DNA of 34,133 nucleotides from RUG721 sp040307385 (GTDB lineage Bacteria > Actinomycetota > Coriobacteriia > Coriobacteriales > Atopobiaceae), in contig JAWRJQ010000054.1 of assembly GCA_040307385.1 (NCBI GenBank), forward strand, positions 1-34,133, in the 5' to 3' direction. Shown piece by piece: positions 33,367 through 34,133 of this stretch; the stretch's first letter is position 1, and each line of letters begins with the position of its first letter. The notes beneath the pieces were generated by a model that saw only the letters and a program-made list of their open reading frames with translations, did no database searches and had not been told where the DNA came from. Made by a program: the position numbers and the translations under genes.

Positions 33367-34133
33367 TGCTCGATCCTCCCTCCGCGGAATGCACCGAAGC
33401 CGAAGTGGTCGCAGCGCAGGCACCTCGATGCCTCCTGCATGGCCTCCTCGTGGGTGTATCCGGTCTCGATCTCATCGAAGTCCTTGACGCGCTCGTTCGC
33501 CTCGCGGAACGGCATCTCGCTACGGGCGCAGCTGATCTTGCCCTTGAACTGAACCTGCGGGATCTCGACGTCGAGCTCGATACGGTGGTTGTAGCCCAGG
33601 TAGTGGTCGATGTTCGCAGCGGCAACCTTGCCTGCGTTGACCGCGCGGATGACGGTTGCGGGGCCGCTCTGGCAGTCGCCGCCCGAGAAGACGCCGTCGA
33701 AGCCGGCGATGGCGCCGTCGGAATCGGTGACGATCTTCCCGCGATTGACGGCGACGCCCTGAGCGGCGAACGGCTCGGACTCGATGGCCTGGCCGATGGC
33801 CACGATGACGCGCTCGCACGGGATGGTGAGCTCCTCGGCCTGGCTGTTGCGCGGAGCAGGACGGCCCCACTTGAGACCGCCGATGATCTGCGGCTGCACC
33901 ACGAGGCCGGCAACCTTGCCATCCTCGACGGCAACGCGCACGGGAGCATGGAGCTCAAGCAGCTCGCATCCCTCTTCCTTGGCACCGACGATCTCCTCGT
34001 CCTGAGCCGTCATATCGGCGACGCGACGGCGGTAGACGATGGTGACCTTGTCGGCGCCGCAGCGCAGCGCCGAGCGCGCGCAGTCCATGGCAACGTTGCC
34101 GCCGCCCACCACGCAGATGCGCTGGCCGGAGAA
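33360..34133 (-). CDS. GltD/NfnL-like NAD(P)H flavin oxidoreductase, 5' part outside window
   Basis: The last 257 residues of a reductase whose start lies beyond base 34133. The visible part has a Rossmann loop VVGGGNVAMDCAR for NAD(P)H, the VTIVYRRR stretch, the VIVAIGQ strand and the FAD end motif GVFSGGDCQSGPATVIRAV, as in glutamate synthase small subunits and NfnL-type proteins. The tail has CLRC about 15 residues before the end, which could help bind a cluster. Close coupling to hydA (stop overlaps its start) makes it the likely electron partner for NAD(P)H-linked hydrogen production or bifurcation; total length and any fused NuoF-like part cannot be seen. Confidence 0.85.
   Translation of the reverse strand, partial: FSGQRICVVGGGNVAMDCARSALRCGADKVTIVYRRRVADMTAQDEEIVGAKEEGCELLELHAPVRVAVEDGKVAGLVVQPQIIGGLKWGRPAPRNSQAEELTIPCERVIVAIGQAIESEPFAAQGVAVNRGKIVTDSDGAIAGFDGVFSGGDCQSGPATVIRAVNAGKVAAANIDHYLGYNHRIELDVEIPQVQFKGKISCARSEMPFREANERVKDFDEIETGYTHEEAMQEASRCLRCDHFGFGAFRGGRIEQW

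Noticed and set aside
31612..33552. 646-codon plus-strand frame opposite hydA
   Set aside because: Antisense shadow; the hydrogenase frame has every cluster ligand.

Overview
The window is a high-GC, densely packed bacterial chromosome segment. The gene content suggests an anaerobic, gut-type actinobacterium of the class Coriobacteriia (Collinsella-like). The grounds are strong GC bias with C/G-ending codons, a trp operon read through a tryptophan T-box, a group A [FeFe] hydrogenase, an iron-containing alcohol dehydrogenase, a CBS-type Mn-dependent pyrophosphatase and no respiratory genes. The assignment is inference from gene families, not from a marker RNA gene; no rRNA, tRNA, CRISPR array, phage or transposase gene was found.

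Layout. 1-3071 (minus): an NCS2 purine permease running off the left edge, then an operon of an orphan membrane EIIC-type protein and a GNAT acetyltransferase. 3241-4188 (plus): a LytTR regulator with a DUF3021 membrane partner. 4201-8148 (minus): an ArsC/Spx-like protein, the ribosome-associated ATPase EttA and a family 2 glycoside hydrolase. 8263-14841 (plus): a GH25 lysozyme lipoprotein overlapping an asparaginase gene, CBS-PPase, a TrmB-like methyltransferase, a zinc-ribbon protein of unknown role and a DegV protein. 14845-16425 (minus): glutamate racemase, a 426-bp repeat-rich gap and a YbaN-type membrane protein. 16593-23427 (plus): a complete trpEGDCFBA operon behind a T-box leader. 23462-26837 (minus): a heterodimeric ABC exporter. 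27016-27441 (plus): an FKBP/SlyD-like isomerase. 27454-29213 (minus): cysK-cysE behind a consensus promoter, a Cys-rich leader peptide and an attenuator terminator. 29292-31547 (plus): a LysR regulator and an iron alcohol dehydrogenase. 31624-34133 (minus): an [FeFe] hydrogenase overlapping the end of a GltD/NfnL-like flavoprotein gene that runs off the right edge.

How the parts work together. Two amino-acid operons are each controlled by premature termination, but by different sensing mechanisms: trp by uncharged tRNA(Trp) binding a T-box (specifier UGG, bulge UGGC), and cys apparently by ribosome stalling on a run of Cys codons. Serine O-acetyltransferase and cysteine synthase form the two-step cysteine pathway. 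The hydrogenase and flavoprotein, together with the alcohol dehydrogenase, fit fermentative disposal of reducing power.

The most interesting item is the cysteine attenuator at 29032-29145, with a possible operator at its transcription start. Next are a nested palindrome cluster flanked by a 24-bp direct repeat at 15638-15835, the T-box, and a 20-bp palindrome upstream of the permease. No defence system or other large unknown gene cluster is visible.
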